Positions 1 through 8,946 of a stretch of 64,000 nt of DNA are shown in pieces. The stretch spans positions 1-64,000 of the forward strand of contig JAPYTD010000021.1 in the NCBI GenBank assembly GCA_029936315.1. The letters run 5' to 3'. The DNA comes from Planctomycetota bacterium. GTDB lineage: Bacteria > Planctomycetota > UBA1135 > UBA2386. A program made the position numbers and the translations under genes. The stretch's first letter is position 1. Each line of letters begins with the position of its first letter. Below the pieces are notes generated by a model that searched no databases, had not been told where the DNA came from, and saw nothing but the letters and a program-made list of their open reading frames with translations.

Positions 1-257
1 GCTCCTTGCCTGCCGTGCCGCGCAACGCACCTCGAATCACCCGGGGGGCTCGCTTCGCATTGCCCCAAGATGTGCCCCAGAGATTTTTTGGGGTGGAATG
101 GATGGAGGGGCGCGGCTGATGGCGCTGGCAGCTGAGTTGCGCGCGAAGCGCGCGGCCGCCCATGGCGCCCCGCCGTCGTTGCGGCGCGCGAGCCCTATGC
201 GATTTTTTGCCGCGCAGCCATCGAGCAGCAACCGACGAAGAGGCTTGAAGAGTCAGA

Positions 258-300
258 TGCCAGGCAACTAGCCCGGCTCCGCCAGCCTAGTTGCCTGGCA
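258..300 (-). terminator. Inverted repeat overlapping the STAS gene stop codon
   Basis: A perfect 13-bp inverted repeat (258-270 and 288-300) flanks a 17-nt loop that holds a further GGCT/AGCC pairing. The right arm contains the last codons and stop (287-289) of the minus-strand STAS gene, so the hairpin forms at the end of that transcript. No T tract follows. The left arm, read on the plus strand, repeats the gene's last codons and stop as an inverted copy. A terminator or 3' stability element is likely. Confidence 0.55.
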
Positions 301-1054
301 GCTGAGTTTTCAAAAACGCCATGTCGTTCGCGAACTGCCCGAGGGCTTCGCGGTCGGCGTCACTGATCTTCGAGTACTTGGCTGTGATGCGTACGGTGTC
401 GTCATCGCCCGCGGGCTCGACGCCAGCGCCGGTCGCGGTGATCTCGAAGAAGCTCTTCTTGATCATCTTGACCTGGAACTTCATCGAGAGCTCGCCGCCG
501 TCGAAGAACAGGGACTTGGCTTGGTCGGCGTTGAAGCCAGCTTTGGAGCCGTTCCACAGGAACTGCATCCGGTTGCCGTCGAGGTTGGCGATCTTGCCGA
601 CGAGCACCATCTTCTTTTTGCTGCCGAGCATTTGGTTGCGCGTCTCGTCCGGGAACGTGACGAGCACCTTCTCTTGGTCGACGGTCGCTTCACCGGTCAA
701 TTCCCTCTTGTTGAGGTGCTTGATCATGGCCTTGGTCGCCGAGGCTTCGTCGTCGTGCAGCACGATGAGCTTGTCGATGCCGACCTTGGTCATCACGTCA
801 CGCACGAATGGCGATGGCTGCGCAACGACCAGTTCGCCGTCTTCGGCGCGGCAGCGCTTGTGCGCCTTGATCACGGCACCGAGCGCGGTCGAGTTGATGA
901 ACTTGACCAGGCGCATGTCCAGGATCAGGTGGGTGACGCCGCGATCCAGCAGGTCTTCCACCTCATCCATCAGGGCCGGGCAGTAGAATGTGTCAAATTC
1001 ACCCTTGAGCGTCAGGGTCGCGTATTCGTCGTGCAGGGACTTATCGATCTTCAT
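287..1054 (-). CDS. STAS-domain protein with C-terminal PilZ-like half
   Basis: A 255-residue cytoplasmic protein. Residues about 1-110 are a STAS (anti-sigma-factor antagonist) domain; KFINSTALG at 51-59 aligns with the SpoIIAA phosphorylation loop, so Ser55 or Thr56 would be the phosphosite. Residues about 120-250 resemble a PilZ-type beta-barrel ending in the ISDADREALGQF helix, but the c-di-GMP RxxxR motif is not visible. I chose the ATG at 1054; the open frame extends further only through the opposing gene. It is divergent from a SpoIIE phosphatase gene, its likely dephosphorylating partner. No kinase of the RsbW type is nearby. The PilZ-like assignment is weaker than the STAS one. Confidence 0.85.
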   Translation of the reverse strand: MKIDKSLHDEYATLTLKGEFDTFYCPALMDEVEDLLDRGVTHLILDMRLVKFINSTALGAVIKAHKRCRAEDGELVVAQPSPFVRDVMTKVGIDKLIVLHDDEASATKAMIKHLNKRELTGEATVDQEKVLVTFPDETRNQMLGSKKKMVLVGKIANLDGNRMQFLWNGSKAGFNADQAKSLFFDGGELSMKFQVKMIKKSFFEITATGAGVEPAGDDDTVRITAKYSKISDADREALGQFANDMAFLKTQLPGN

Positions 1055-1213
1055 GGCATCCGGGGGGACTGTGGGAGAAATCAGTCCGCAAGGGGGTCGC
1101 GGGATTCTGGCCGGTCTGCCCCTTGGGCGCAACGTGGGGGATGGCATTCCGTGTAGCAAGCTTGCGATGCTATGGCGTTGCTTGCTCCGGCGTTCTAGAG
1201 TTGCCTGCGGCAC

Positions 1214-2563
1214 ATGAAATGGCCTTGGACCAAGAACATGGACGTTGGCCCCTCCGGCGGGAAGGGGGGCGGGGGCGAGGATTCGATGTCGGCATCGACG
1301 ATTCTGACCGGCAACGCCGAGGAGGATTCGAAGTCGCTGGAGATCCTCCTGGACACGATTGCGGCCGTCACGGCCAATATCGACCTGGATACGGTGCTGC
1401 GCGACATCGTCGACCGATCCCTGCAGGTCACCAACGCCGAGCGCGCACTGCTGCTGCTGGGCGATGATCCCGACGAGCTGACGGTCCGGGTTGCCCAGGA
1501 CAAGGAGGGGCAGACCCTTACGGGCGAATTGCAGTGGAGCCGCAGCCTGGTGCGCCGCTGCATCGAAGAAGGCGTCGCGGTGCGTTCGGTGGTGCAATCA
1601 GACCAGGAAGCGCTCGAGATCGGGCGTTCGGTCTACGACCTGAAATTGCGGGCGGTGATGTGCGCGCCGATGCGGTCGAAGGGTCGCACGGTTGGGGTCA
1701 TCTACGTCGATTCGCGCGCGGTCCGCCGCGAGTTTTCGGCCCGTGACTTGGCATTGTTCGGTGCGATCTCCGCCCAGTTGGCGATCTCGGTCGAAAACGC
1801 GCGCCTGCACGCGGACTCGTTGGAGAAGGTCAAGCTGCAGAAGGACGTCGAAATCGCGCGCCGCATCCAGCAGCACTTGCTGCCCGATGTGCCTCGTGAT
1901 TGGGGCGGCTTTGAAATTGGGTTGCGCTACGAAGCGGCCGAACAGGCCTCCGGCGACACCTATGATTGCGTCGAGATGCCGGGTGGTCGCTTCGCGATCA
2001 TGATCGGCGATGTCACCGGCCACGGCATCGGGGCGGCGCTGTTGACGCACGCGGTGCAAGCAGCCTTGCGCAGCTACCTCGAGTTGATCGACGACGCGGC
2101 GACGGTGATCACCAAGGTCAACCAGCGCCTGGTCGAGAGTGTCGAGACCGGCAACTTCATGTCGCTGCTGTTGATCATCCTCGATCCAGAAAAGCGCACG
2201 CTCGAGTACGTCAACGCGGGCCACCCGGGTCTCGTGGTTTGCCAGAAGGATGGCATTCAGGTGCTGGAGAAGACCGGCATGGTTCTCGGCGTCGTTGGCG
2301 ACCAGAAGTACGAAGCGAGTCCGACGATCGAACTGGAAGCGGGCGACGTGTTGTTCCTGCACACCGATGGCGTTGACGAGGCGATGTCGCCGGACCGCGC
2401 AGTGTTTGGCATCGAACGACTGCACAATCTCGTCGGCGACCAGCGCCGCGATGGCTCTTCTGCCAACGAGGTGCTGACCGAAGTCGAACAGCAGATCCGG
2501 GCGCACGTCGGCAGCGATTCGTTGGGGGACGACTTCACGATGATCGCGGTCAAGCTGACCTAG
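1214..2563 (+). CDS. GAF-domain PP2C/SpoIIE-type serine phosphatase
   Basis: A 449-residue RsbU-like phosphatase. A Gly-rich N-terminal stretch (1-30) precedes a GAF sensory domain (about 43-200), a short linker helix (RRIQQHLLPD, 216-225) and a SpoIIE/PP2M domain (about 230-449). Metal-binding motifs are visible: SGDTYD at 246-251, GDVTGHG at 265-271, HTDGVDEA, and a terminal GDDFTM. It is expected to dephosphorylate a STAS-domain antagonist when its GAF domain senses a signal. The divergent STAS gene, 159 bp away, is the obvious substrate. The start at 1214 has no strong ribosome-binding site. Confidence 0.93.
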   Translation: MKWPWTKNMDVGPSGGKGGGGEDSMSASTILTGNAEEDSKSLEILLDTIAAVTANIDLDTVLRDIVDRSLQVTNAERALLLLGDDPDELTVRVAQDKEGQTLTGELQWSRSLVRRCIEEGVAVRSVVQSDQEALEIGRSVYDLKLRAVMCAPMRSKGRTVGVIYVDSRAVRREFSARDLALFGAISAQLAISVENARLHADSLEKVKLQKDVEIARRIQQHLLPDVPRDWGGFEIGLRYEAAEQASGDTYDCVEMPGGRFAIMIGDVTGHGIGAALLTHAVQAALRSYLELIDDAATVITKVNQRLVESVETGNFMSLLLIILDPEKRTLEYVNAGHPGLVVCQKDGIQVLEKTGMVLGVVGDQKYEASPTIELEAGDVLFLHTDGVDEAMSPDRAVFGIERLHNLVGDQRRDGSSANEVLTEVEQQIRAHVGSDSLGDDFTMIAVKLT

Positions 2564-2640
2564 CTGGAACTGTTCCTGGGCTGGCGTGCCGGCCCGAGAT
2601 GCGGGCAAAGATCTCGGCATGCGCTGATCGATGCACATCT

Positions 2641-2700
2641 GGGGCACAGGGGGCCGGGGCACGAGTCTCTGGGGCACGAGTCTCCGGGGCACGAGGGGGC
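2641..2700. repeat. 15-bp tandem repeat, four copies
   Basis: Four imperfect copies of a G-rich 15-bp unit beginning GGGGCAC start at 2641, 2656, 2671 and 2686. They lie in the 262-bp gap between the phosphatase stop and the next gene. One of several similar short tandem arrays at gene ends in this window. No stop codon of a real gene lies inside this one. Confidence 0.85.
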
Positions 2701-2825
2701 CCGAGTCGCCCATGCGATGGCTAGGACCACGAAGTGATGGCAAGCTTTGCGGCGCTGCCTTAGTTGTTTACCCGCGCAACTGGCATCTCCTGAAAGTCGT
2801 AGGAACCCGTTGCCGTCCAACTGAC

Positions 2826-3809
2826 GTGAGCAAGTCCAAGAGCACAGGCCAGTCCGGTAAGACGGACAAGAAGGCGTCCCCCTTTGCCGACCGCCGGGTC
2901 ATCGCCCTGGCCGTTTTGATCGTGGCGATTGCGGGCTACTACATCTTCGGGTGGTGGAGCGGTGGCCAGGCGCGCGCCGCAGCTCGCAGCAAGCTCGTGT
3001 CGGACACGGTGGCCGAGCTCCAAAAGGACCAGCCGGCGTCAGACAAGCTCTCGAAGTTGATGGCCGGCATCGCGCGGCTTCCCGATGCTTTGACGGCGTC
3101 GGACCTGCTGGCGGCCCAGGCCCGCATTGAGTTGCATCGCGGCCGACCCGAGCGTGCCGAGAACCTGTTTGGCGCGATCGCCGCGAGTCCGACCGCGTCG
3201 GCCGAGGACCAGAGTCTCGGTTCGCGCATCCTGATGGCGAAGCACGAGGGCTTTGGCGGCGACAAGGTGCAAGCGAAGACCATGCTCGAGCAGGTGCTGA
3301 TCATGTCCGAGCGTGCCTACGGCGAGACCCGCGACGTGCAGGACCTGTTCCGTGCCTGGCAGGCTGCGACGCGGCTGTGGGATTCTCGTTCGGGCGAGCT
3401 GGCCGGACAGTTGCAGGCGAACCATGCCGAGTCGCCGGAGAGTCTGTTGGCGCAGTTGAGCAAGAACTTCGAGCCGGTGAGCGATCGTGACGTCGTCGCG
3501 CAGTTGATCGTCGACTTCGCCACGCAGCCTGCAGAGTTGCGTGCGATGCAGACCATTGTGACTGTGCACAATGACGATCTGCCGGGGGCGCTGAGTGACG
3601 CGCAGAGTCACTTGATCGCCTCGGCGGGGACCCCGTGCGTGCGCATTGCGTTGGCGTACGTGTTGCACATCTGTGCGACGGGGCATCCGGCGGAGTCGGC
3701 TGATCGCACGGTGTTTGTGAATCGGCGCAATGTGCAGCTCGATTGGTTGGATGCGCGCGCGCCGGTTGAGAAGCGGGCGAAGTGGCAGCCGATGCGCCAG
3801 CTTCGCTAG
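2826..3809 (+). CDS. Membrane-anchored TPR-like protein of unknown function
   Basis: About 327 residues from a GTG at 2826; the open frame upstream to 2631 runs through the tandem repeats and does not look coding. A Lys/Ser-rich start (KSKSTGQSGKTDKK) is followed by one transmembrane helix (about 29-50), then a long helical region with paired helices resembling TPR-type repeats. This makes it a type II membrane protein with an external helical scaffold, similar in layout to YfgM/BamB-associated proteins, though I cannot name a family. The last codons and stop are part of a 22-bp tandem duplication. Confidence 0.65.
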   Translation: MSKSKSTGQSGKTDKKASPFADRRVIALAVLIVAIAGYYIFGWWSGGQARAAARSKLVSDTVAELQKDQPASDKLSKLMAGIARLPDALTASDLLAAQARIELHRGRPERAENLFGAIAASPTASAEDQSLGSRILMAKHEGFGGDKVQAKTMLEQVLIMSERAYGETRDVQDLFRAWQAATRLWDSRSGELAGQLQANHAESPESLLAQLSKNFEPVSDRDVVAQLIVDFATQPAELRAMQTIVTVHNDDLPGALSDAQSHLIASAGTPCVRIALAYVLHICATGHPAESADRTVFVNRRNVQLDWLDARAPVEKRAKWQPMRQLR

Positions 3810-3846
3810 ATTGGGGCGCCAGCTTCGCTAGATTGGGCGCCAGCTC
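3794..3846. repeat. 22-bp tandem duplication including a stop codon
   Basis: Two exact 22-bp copies (3794-3815 and 3816-3837), then about 9 bp of a third copy. Each full copy carries the last codons and TAG of the upstream plus-strand gene. The array fills the space between this gene and the convergent gene that stops at 3849. Confidence 0.9.
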
Positions 3847-3848
3847 CC

Positions 3849-4724
3849 TTACTCCACAAACGGCCAACCGCCGCGCAACGCAACCACAGCTACCCCCGTC
3901 GCCAACACCGCAAACAACGGGGCCACGATCACCTTCTTGACCCCAAGGTTATGCACGATGTGCGTCAAATGCCGCCGGTCTCCGACCCACGGAGGAACCG
4001 CCAGCCAGACGCGCGCACACACGACTTGCACGAAGTCCACCAGCGGAATCGCCACCACCAGCAGCAGCAACGGCTCTTCACGCATCGTGTGTACGATCGC
4101 GTAGCTGGCGCAGAGTCCGAGGGCATAGGCGCCGCCGTCGCCGAGGAACAGGCGCGGTCGCGGCCAGTTCCATGGCAGAAAACCTAGCGCTGCGTAACCC
4201 GCCGCGGGGATCCAGTTCGCGGTTGGTTTGCCGAGGCCGAGACACAACAACGAACTGGCCGCGAGGCTGGTCGCGACGCCGTCCATGTTGTCGAGGAAGT
4301 TGATGGCGTTGGTCAGTACGAACGTCAGGCAGAACGCGATGGTGAAGTACCACGGGTCCGTCAACGGGTCCGCCACAGTTGCCGCAATCAAACCGGCAGC
4401 GATCGCCAGGCCGATGGCCTTGATTCGCCAGTCGACGCCGCCGTCATCGAGAGCTGCCGCCCGTTCTTTGCGTCGATCGTCTTCGAAGCCAGTCGCGGCC
4501 GCGATCACGATGGCGGCCAACGGCAACCAGGCGCGATCGACAATGCACCACGCGAGAATGGTCGGCACGATCAAGACACCCGCTAGCGGTACCGGCCGCG
4601 AGTGCACTTTGCGTCCCGGCCGCGGGGGGTCGTCCGGCAGCCAGCCGATCACGCGGCGGTTGCAGAACTCACCGATGGCGACGGTTGCCGTGGCAATCAG
4701 CACTGCCCAATAGGACTCGATCAT
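3849..4724 (-). CDS. MraY/WecA/TagO-family glycosyl-1-phosphate transferase
   Basis: A 291-residue polytopic membrane protein of the polyprenyl-phosphate N-acetylhexosamine-1-phosphate transferase family. It carries the family signature NAINFLDNMDG (Mg-binding Asp residues), then LFLGDGGAYALG, and a late DRRHLTHIVHNLG like the His-rich loop of WecA-type enzymes. It would attach a sugar phosphate to undecaprenyl phosphate to start a surface glycan. The His-loop pattern and lack of MraY-specific motifs favour WecA/TagO over MraY. Its ATG overlaps the nadD stop (ATGA), so the two are translationally coupled. The frame runs on upstream only through nadD. Confidence 0.88.
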   Translation of the reverse strand: MIESYWAVLIATATVAIGEFCNRRVIGWLPDDPPRPGRKVHSRPVPLAGVLIVPTILAWCIVDRAWLPLAAIVIAAATGFEDDRRKERAAALDDGGVDWRIKAIGLAIAAGLIAATVADPLTDPWYFTIAFCLTFVLTNAINFLDNMDGVATSLAASSLLCLGLGKPTANWIPAAGYAALGFLPWNWPRPRLFLGDGGAYALGLCASYAIVHTMREEPLLLLVVAIPLVDFVQVVCARVWLAVPPWVGDRRHLTHIVHNLGVKKVIVAPLFAVLATGVAVVALRGGWPFVE

Positions 4725-5368
4725 CGATAGAGGTCGTGCGCCTCCATGTAGGCGGCGACGGCGCTTGGCAGCTCGGGGAACTTGCGATCGCCTTTGCGCC
4801 AGCGGGTGCGGATGTCGGTGGCAGAGACGCCGTCGGCCGGCATCTCGAGTCGGTGCTTGAGCAGGGCGTCGCGTTCTTCCTGGCTGAGGTCGAGCCCGAC
4901 GAGGTCTTGGGGCGCGACCACGAAGCCGGCGCGTGGGAATGTCACGACGGTGGCGACTTCGAGTAGGCGATGGTGTTCGTGCCAGGTCGGCAGCAGCGGC
5001 AGGTTGTCGCTGCCGATCAGGAAGAATAGGGGGGTGCCGGGGGCCTCCTTGGCGATCTCCTGCAGCGTGTCGACCGTGAACGACCTGCCGGAGCGCTTGA
5101 GTTCGCGATCGTCTACGACCACACCTGGGACTTCGGCGAAGGCCAACCGGGCCATTTCGAGGCGGTGGGCGGCCGCAGCCATCTCCCGCTGGCCCTTGTG
5201 GGGGTGGTCCCCGGACGGAATTACGCGCAACTCGTGAACTGGCAACCGGGCCAGGGCCTGTCGTGCCAGGGTTACGTGCGTGCGGTGGGGAGGATTGAAG
5301 GATCCGCCCAGCACGGCGATTCCCCGGGGAGGAAGCTCGTTGTTGGTGTCGCCGGATGCCGTGACCAT
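4721..5368 (-). CDS. nadD: Nicotinate-nucleotide adenylyltransferase
   Basis: About 215 residues. It makes nicotinic acid adenine dinucleotide from NaMN and ATP in NAD synthesis. The nucleotidyltransferase signature GGSFNPPHRTH lies near the N-terminus, followed by PSGDHPHKG and the closing SATDIR motif (ISxTxIR class). Full length for the family. I chose the ATG at 5368; an in-frame start at 5416 would add 16 unremarkable residues. It overlaps the following transferase gene by 4 bp. Confidence 0.93.
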   Translation of the reverse strand: MVTASGDTNNELPPRGIAVLGGSFNPPHRTHVTLARQALARLPVHELRVIPSGDHPHKGQREMAAAAHRLEMARLAFAEVPGVVVDDRELKRSGRSFTVDTLQEIAKEAPGTPLFFLIGSDNLPLLPTWHEHHRLLEVATVVTFPRAGFVVAPQDLVGLDLSQEERDALLKHRLEMPADGVSATDIRTRWRKGDRKFPELPSAVAAYMEAHDLYR

Positions 5369-5575
5369 GTCTCGCCGGAGCGTAGGGGGCGAGCCCGGGC
5401 TGGCCAAGCATGTCACATCGGATGTCGAGGTCGTGGAATTGACGGTTGCGTCGTCATTTCCGGGTCGCTAGCTTTCCCCCTCGCGCTTTCTCCCAGCGCG
5501 ATTGAGACCCCCATCGCTACTCCCTCAAACGGGCTTCGGGCCCCACTGAGTCACCCAAACTATCTGGGCTATCCA

Positions 5576-5950
5576 ATGCGTAAGTTCGCACTCGTCCTTG
5601 CTCTACTCCCCATGGCAGCTTGCTCCACCTTCGGCTGGGAAGGCCAAGGCGCCGGCGTCACCCAGGAGCAGCAGCAGCGTGGCATCAAGGATGTCACCGC
5701 CCTCGCCAATGACTACGAAACGCAGGCGTTTTTCCGGAGCGTGCGTCGTCGCAGCGATGGTCGTAACAACGCGTTCGGTCGTGATCTGATGAACATCACG
5801 ACCTTCCTCGATCGTCACCTGTGGAACTACGACGCGAACGATCCGTACATGAACTTCCCGAGCAACACGACGAAGCTTGAGCATCTCGGCCGCTTCGGTC
5901 TGAACACGGCGGCGGGCCTCCCGTTCGTCGACGAGCTGACGACTCGCTAG
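5576..5950 (+). CDS. Small lipoprotein of unknown function
   Basis: 124 residues. The N-terminus is a lipoprotein signal with lipobox LLPMAAC (Cys about 16). The mature part is mostly polar, with a conserved-looking middle (NDYETQAFF, RRRSDGRNNAFGRDLMNITTFLDRHLWNYDANDPY). No family recognised. The open frame extends to 5165 but that part overlaps nadD on the other strand; the ATG followed by a signal peptide fixes the start. It stands alone, divergent from nadD across about 207 bp. Confidence 0.8.
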   Translation: MRKFALVLALLPMAACSTFGWEGQGAGVTQEQQQRGIKDVTALANDYETQAFFRSVRRRSDGRNNAFGRDLMNITTFLDRHLWNYDANDPYMNFPSNTTKLEHLGRFGLNTAAGLPFVDELTTR

Positions 5951-6113
5951 TCGAGTAGGAGTACCCGCAGAGGTTCTCGCTGTGGGCCCCGAGTGGTTCA
6001 CGCAGTGCAGGGCTCGCCCATGTGGCGGGCCCGCGTTGTGTATGTGGCCTTGCTTGGGCGACTGTGTTGGGGCGGATGGATCCCTGATCCCAGCGATGGC
6101 CGACTAGTTTGCT

Positions 6114-6770
6114 CTAGAAGCGCTGCCAGATCGCTAGCTTGCGTTTGCGCGGGGCGGGCTCGGGCAGTTCATACTCGATCACGCGGCAGTCGCGAAACCT
6201 GCCGATCTTGTCCGGGGTTTCCGCGTCGATCTCGAGCCAGATCACCATGTGCCCGCCGGGTCGCACCAACGGTTGCGCCATCGACGCGATCTCTTGCGGC
6301 CGTGCGACCGCTCGGGCCGTCAGCAGATCGAAGCCATGGCGAAAGTCCTTTCGCAGCGAGGGCGCCTGTTTCGCATCCATCTGCAAGGTCTCGATGCGGT
6401 CGAGTCCGCTGGTAACCAGGCAGGTGCCGATGGCGCGCACCTTCTTGCCGGTCTTGTCCATCAGGTTGACGGTCGCGTTCGGATGCAAGGCGGCGACGCA
6501 GACGCCGGGAAAGCCGTTGCCGCTGCCGACGTCGAGCACGTGCTTTGGCGTCAAACCAGTCAGGCCAAAGGCGAGGCTGTCGAGTGCGTGCAACACGACG
6601 GCATCTTCCGGGTCGCGCACCGCCGTCAGGTTGATGTGCTCGTTCGTCTGCAGCATCGCGTCGAGGTAGCCGAGCACCTCGTCGGCGGTCTGCTCGTCGA
6701 TCTCGACACCGAGTTCCTTGGCTTTCTTGGCTAGCGCTTTGGGATCGGTCTGTTCGGGCTCAGTGGTCAC
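6114..6770 (-). CDS. rsmG: 16S rRNA (guanine-N7) methyltransferase G
   Basis: 218 residues from a GTG at 6770; the upstream frame is low-complexity and unlikely to be translated. Methylates G527 of 16S rRNA using S-adenosylmethionine. Visible features are NLTAVRDPEDAVVLHALDSL (family N-terminal signature), the SAM-binding LDVGSGNGFPG, and LLTARAVARP. Normal length. In many bacteria rsmG is next to parA or mnmG; here it follows miaA on the same strand about 230 bp downstream. Confidence 0.92.
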   Translation of the reverse strand: MTTEPEQTDPKALAKKAKELGVEIDEQTADEVLGYLDAMLQTNEHINLTAVRDPEDAVVLHALDSLAFGLTGLTPKHVLDVGSGNGFPGVCVAALHPNATVNLMDKTGKKVRAIGTCLVTSGLDRIETLQMDAKQAPSLRKDFRHGFDLLTARAVARPQEIASMAQPLVRPGGHMVIWLEIDAETPDKIGRFRDCRVIEYELPEPAPRKRKLAIWQRF

Positions 6771-6998
6771 GCCGGGATCTTCGCGGCTTTTGCTCCCGAC
6801 GCAACCGTGATCACGCGCATGCTTCAGTTGCGTTGTCGTCGCGTGGCGGTGGAGGCGCGTCTTGCGGCTTGCGGTTGCGCAACATCTTGACGGCGAACAC
6901 TGCGGCGACGTAACTCGCGTCGGGGGACTTACGTGGCGGCGGGACTTTGGGTCCACGATGGCAACTGTGCCCACGATGGCATTTGGATCCTATCGGGA

Positions 6999-8033
6999 TC
7001 ACGGCCGCTTGACTGGAGTTTCGAGAGCCTGCAGCAAGCCATCGACGCCGCCGTCCGGCGAGACCTGAATGATCTCCTGCAACCGGCGCAGCCAGGTCGT
7101 CTGTCGCCGGATCAATTTGTGGGTGTTGCGGCGGATTCGGTTGCGCAGTTCGGTGCGGTCCTTGTAGCGACCGCGCAGATAATCTCGGCACTCGGCATAG
7201 CCAATCGCCGCGCCCGAAGTATTCGAAAAACCACAGTCTTGTTCGATCGCCTCAGTCTCGGCGACGAGGCCCTGATCGAGCATGCGCTCGGTGCGCGCCT
7301 TGGCGCGTTCGTGCAGTTCGGCGCGGTCGCGAGTGACCATGACGACCCGGCAATCGCGCCGCCAGCCTTGCCGTTCAAAATGTTCCTGTTGGCTCGAGAT
7401 CGTCTTGCCGGTCACTTCGAGCACTTCGAGCGCGCGCACCAGGCGGCGCACGTCCTTGCGATGGATGCGCTCAGCCGCCTGCGGGTCGCTCCGCAGCAAT
7501 TCCTCGTGCAGCACCCCGGGTTGTTCGTGTTCCCGAGCGACGAGCGCCGCGCGCAGCTCGGGCTGCGCCTCGGGGCCCTGCATCATGCCCTTGAAGAAGG
7601 CCATCAGGTAGAGCGGCGTGCCGCCAACGAACAGCGCCTGCCGGCCGGTGGCGTGCAGCTGGTTGAGCTTGTCGTCGGCCATGCGGCACCAGCGAGCGAT
7701 GTCGAAGGTCTCGTTCGGATCGACGACGTCAATGAGGTGGTGGGGCACCCCAGCGCGTTCCTCTGCGGTCGGCTTTGCCGTGCCAATGTCCATGCGGCGG
7801 TAGACCGCCATCGAGTCCATGGACAAGACTTCCCGGCCGGTGCGTTCGGCCAGTTCGATCGCCAGTGCGCTCTTGCCGGAGGCCGTGGGCCCAGTCACGA
7901 CCCACAGCGGGAATTCGGCGCTGCGCCCATCCTGGCCCAAGCTGTGGATCTGGTTGCTCAACCCGCGCGAAGTTACCGGCTCCGCCCTTCCGCGTCGCGC
8001 TCTTGCCCGGTACGTTGGTCCGCTAACTTTCAC
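6999..8033 (-). CDS. miaA: tRNA dimethylallyltransferase
   Basis: Up to 344 residues. Transfers a dimethylallyl group to A37 of tRNAs reading UNN codons. The P-loop GPTASGKS, DSMAVYRRMDIGTAKP and HHLIDVVDP motifs are all present, as is FVGGTPLYLMAFF; the C-terminal half has RRNTHKLIRRQTTWLRR. The start is uncertain: the GTG at 8033 lies 2 bp from a divergent gene, so the TTG codons at 7961 or 7940, nearer the conserved P-loop, are plausible. No hfq or mutL nearby. Confidence 0.92.
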   Translation of the reverse strand: MKVSGPTYRARARRGRAEPVTSRGLSNQIHSLGQDGRSAEFPLWVVTGPTASGKSALAIELAERTGREVLSMDSMAVYRRMDIGTAKPTAEERAGVPHHLIDVVDPNETFDIARWCRMADDKLNQLHATGRQALFVGGTPLYLMAFFKGMMQGPEAQPELRAALVAREHEQPGVLHEELLRSDPQAAERIHRKDVRRLVRALEVLEVTGKTISSQQEHFERQGWRRDCRVVMVTRDRAELHERAKARTERMLDQGLVAETEAIEQDCGFSNTSGAAIGYAECRDYLRGRYKDRTELRNRIRRNTHKLIRRQTTWLRRLQEIIQVSPDGGVDGLLQALETPVKRP

Positions 8034-8035
8034 CG

Positions 8036-8800
8036 ATGATTGCGTTTCTCTCAGATATCCATAGCAACATCGAGGCCCTGACCAACTGCCTCGCCGAAGT
8101 GGACCGCCTTGGCGCGGACCGCTTGATCTGCCTCGGCGACGTCATTGGTTACGGACCTCAGCCTCGCGACGCGCTGCGCACGATCATGGATCGCTGTGAG
8201 TTCTCGCTGCTCGGCAACCACGAGCACGGCGCGATGTTCTACGCCTCCGATTTTAACCCACGCGCTCGCGCCGCGATTGACTGGACCCGTGACCAGCTCA
8301 ACCGACGCGATTGCCCGCGCGAGGAAAACATGCAGTTCTGGAACTACCTGGACGGCATGAAGAAGGAGCACCGCGAGAGCAGCATTCTGCTCGTGCACGG
8401 TTCGCCGCGCGATCCGGTGCGGGAATACATGGTGCCGCGCGATGTGCTGGATAAGCAGAAGATGAGTGAGTGCTTCGCCAAGATGGGTGACTCCAAGCTC
8501 TGCTTCATCGGCCACAGCCACGTGCCCGGCGTCTACACGGAGTCAGGCAAGTTCTTGATGCCGAGTGAGATCGGCATGGAGTGGCAAGTGGATGAGCCAG
8601 CGATCGTCAACGTCGGTTCGGTCGGTCAGCCACGCGATGGCGACACCCGTTCGTCGTTCGTGACCTACGCCGGGGACGGCACCGACGGCACGGTGCGCTT
8701 CCACCGCATGGCCTACGACCACGAGGCCACGATGGCCAAGATCCGTTCCATCGAAGAGTTGCCGGACTACCTGGCAGATCGTCTTGCCCAGGGTCGTTGA
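8036..8800 (+). CDS. Calcineurin-like metallophosphoesterase
   Basis: 254 residues, cytoplasmic, no signal peptide. It carries the full metallophosphoesterase motif set: SDIHSN near the N-terminus, GDVIGYGP, GNHEHG, HGSPRDP and GHSHVPG. This is the YfcE/ serine-threonine phosphatase-like class; the real substrate cannot be told from sequence. A conserved NVGSVGQPRDGDTR block near the end is typical of this subgroup. Divergent from miaA with almost no spacer, so one of the two starts is probably further in. Confidence 0.88.
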   Translation: MIAFLSDIHSNIEALTNCLAEVDRLGADRLICLGDVIGYGPQPRDALRTIMDRCEFSLLGNHEHGAMFYASDFNPRARAAIDWTRDQLNRRDCPREENMQFWNYLDGMKKEHRESSILLVHGSPRDPVREYMVPRDVLDKQKMSECFAKMGDSKLCFIGHSHVPGVYTESGKFLMPSEIGMEWQVDEPAIVNVGSVGQPRDGDTRSSFVTYAGDGTDGTVRFHRMAYDHEATMAKIRSIEELPDYLADRLAQGR

Positions 8801-8946
8801 TCCTGTGTCGTTGCCCCTACCTCGCTGAAACCAATATTGAGTTGACCGAGTCGTTGCGTTGGCCCAAGGCGGCGCGCGGATTGGTCGCCAAACCCGCATT
8901 TGTCTGAACTGTTGGCCCGCACATCGACGCGGGCTCCTGACCCCTT

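Noticed and set aside
2-270. Plus-strand frame open from the window edge to a TAG at 268-270
   Set aside because: Composition is not coding-like and its matching end (MPGN, stop) is explained by the inverted repeat of the STAS gene end.
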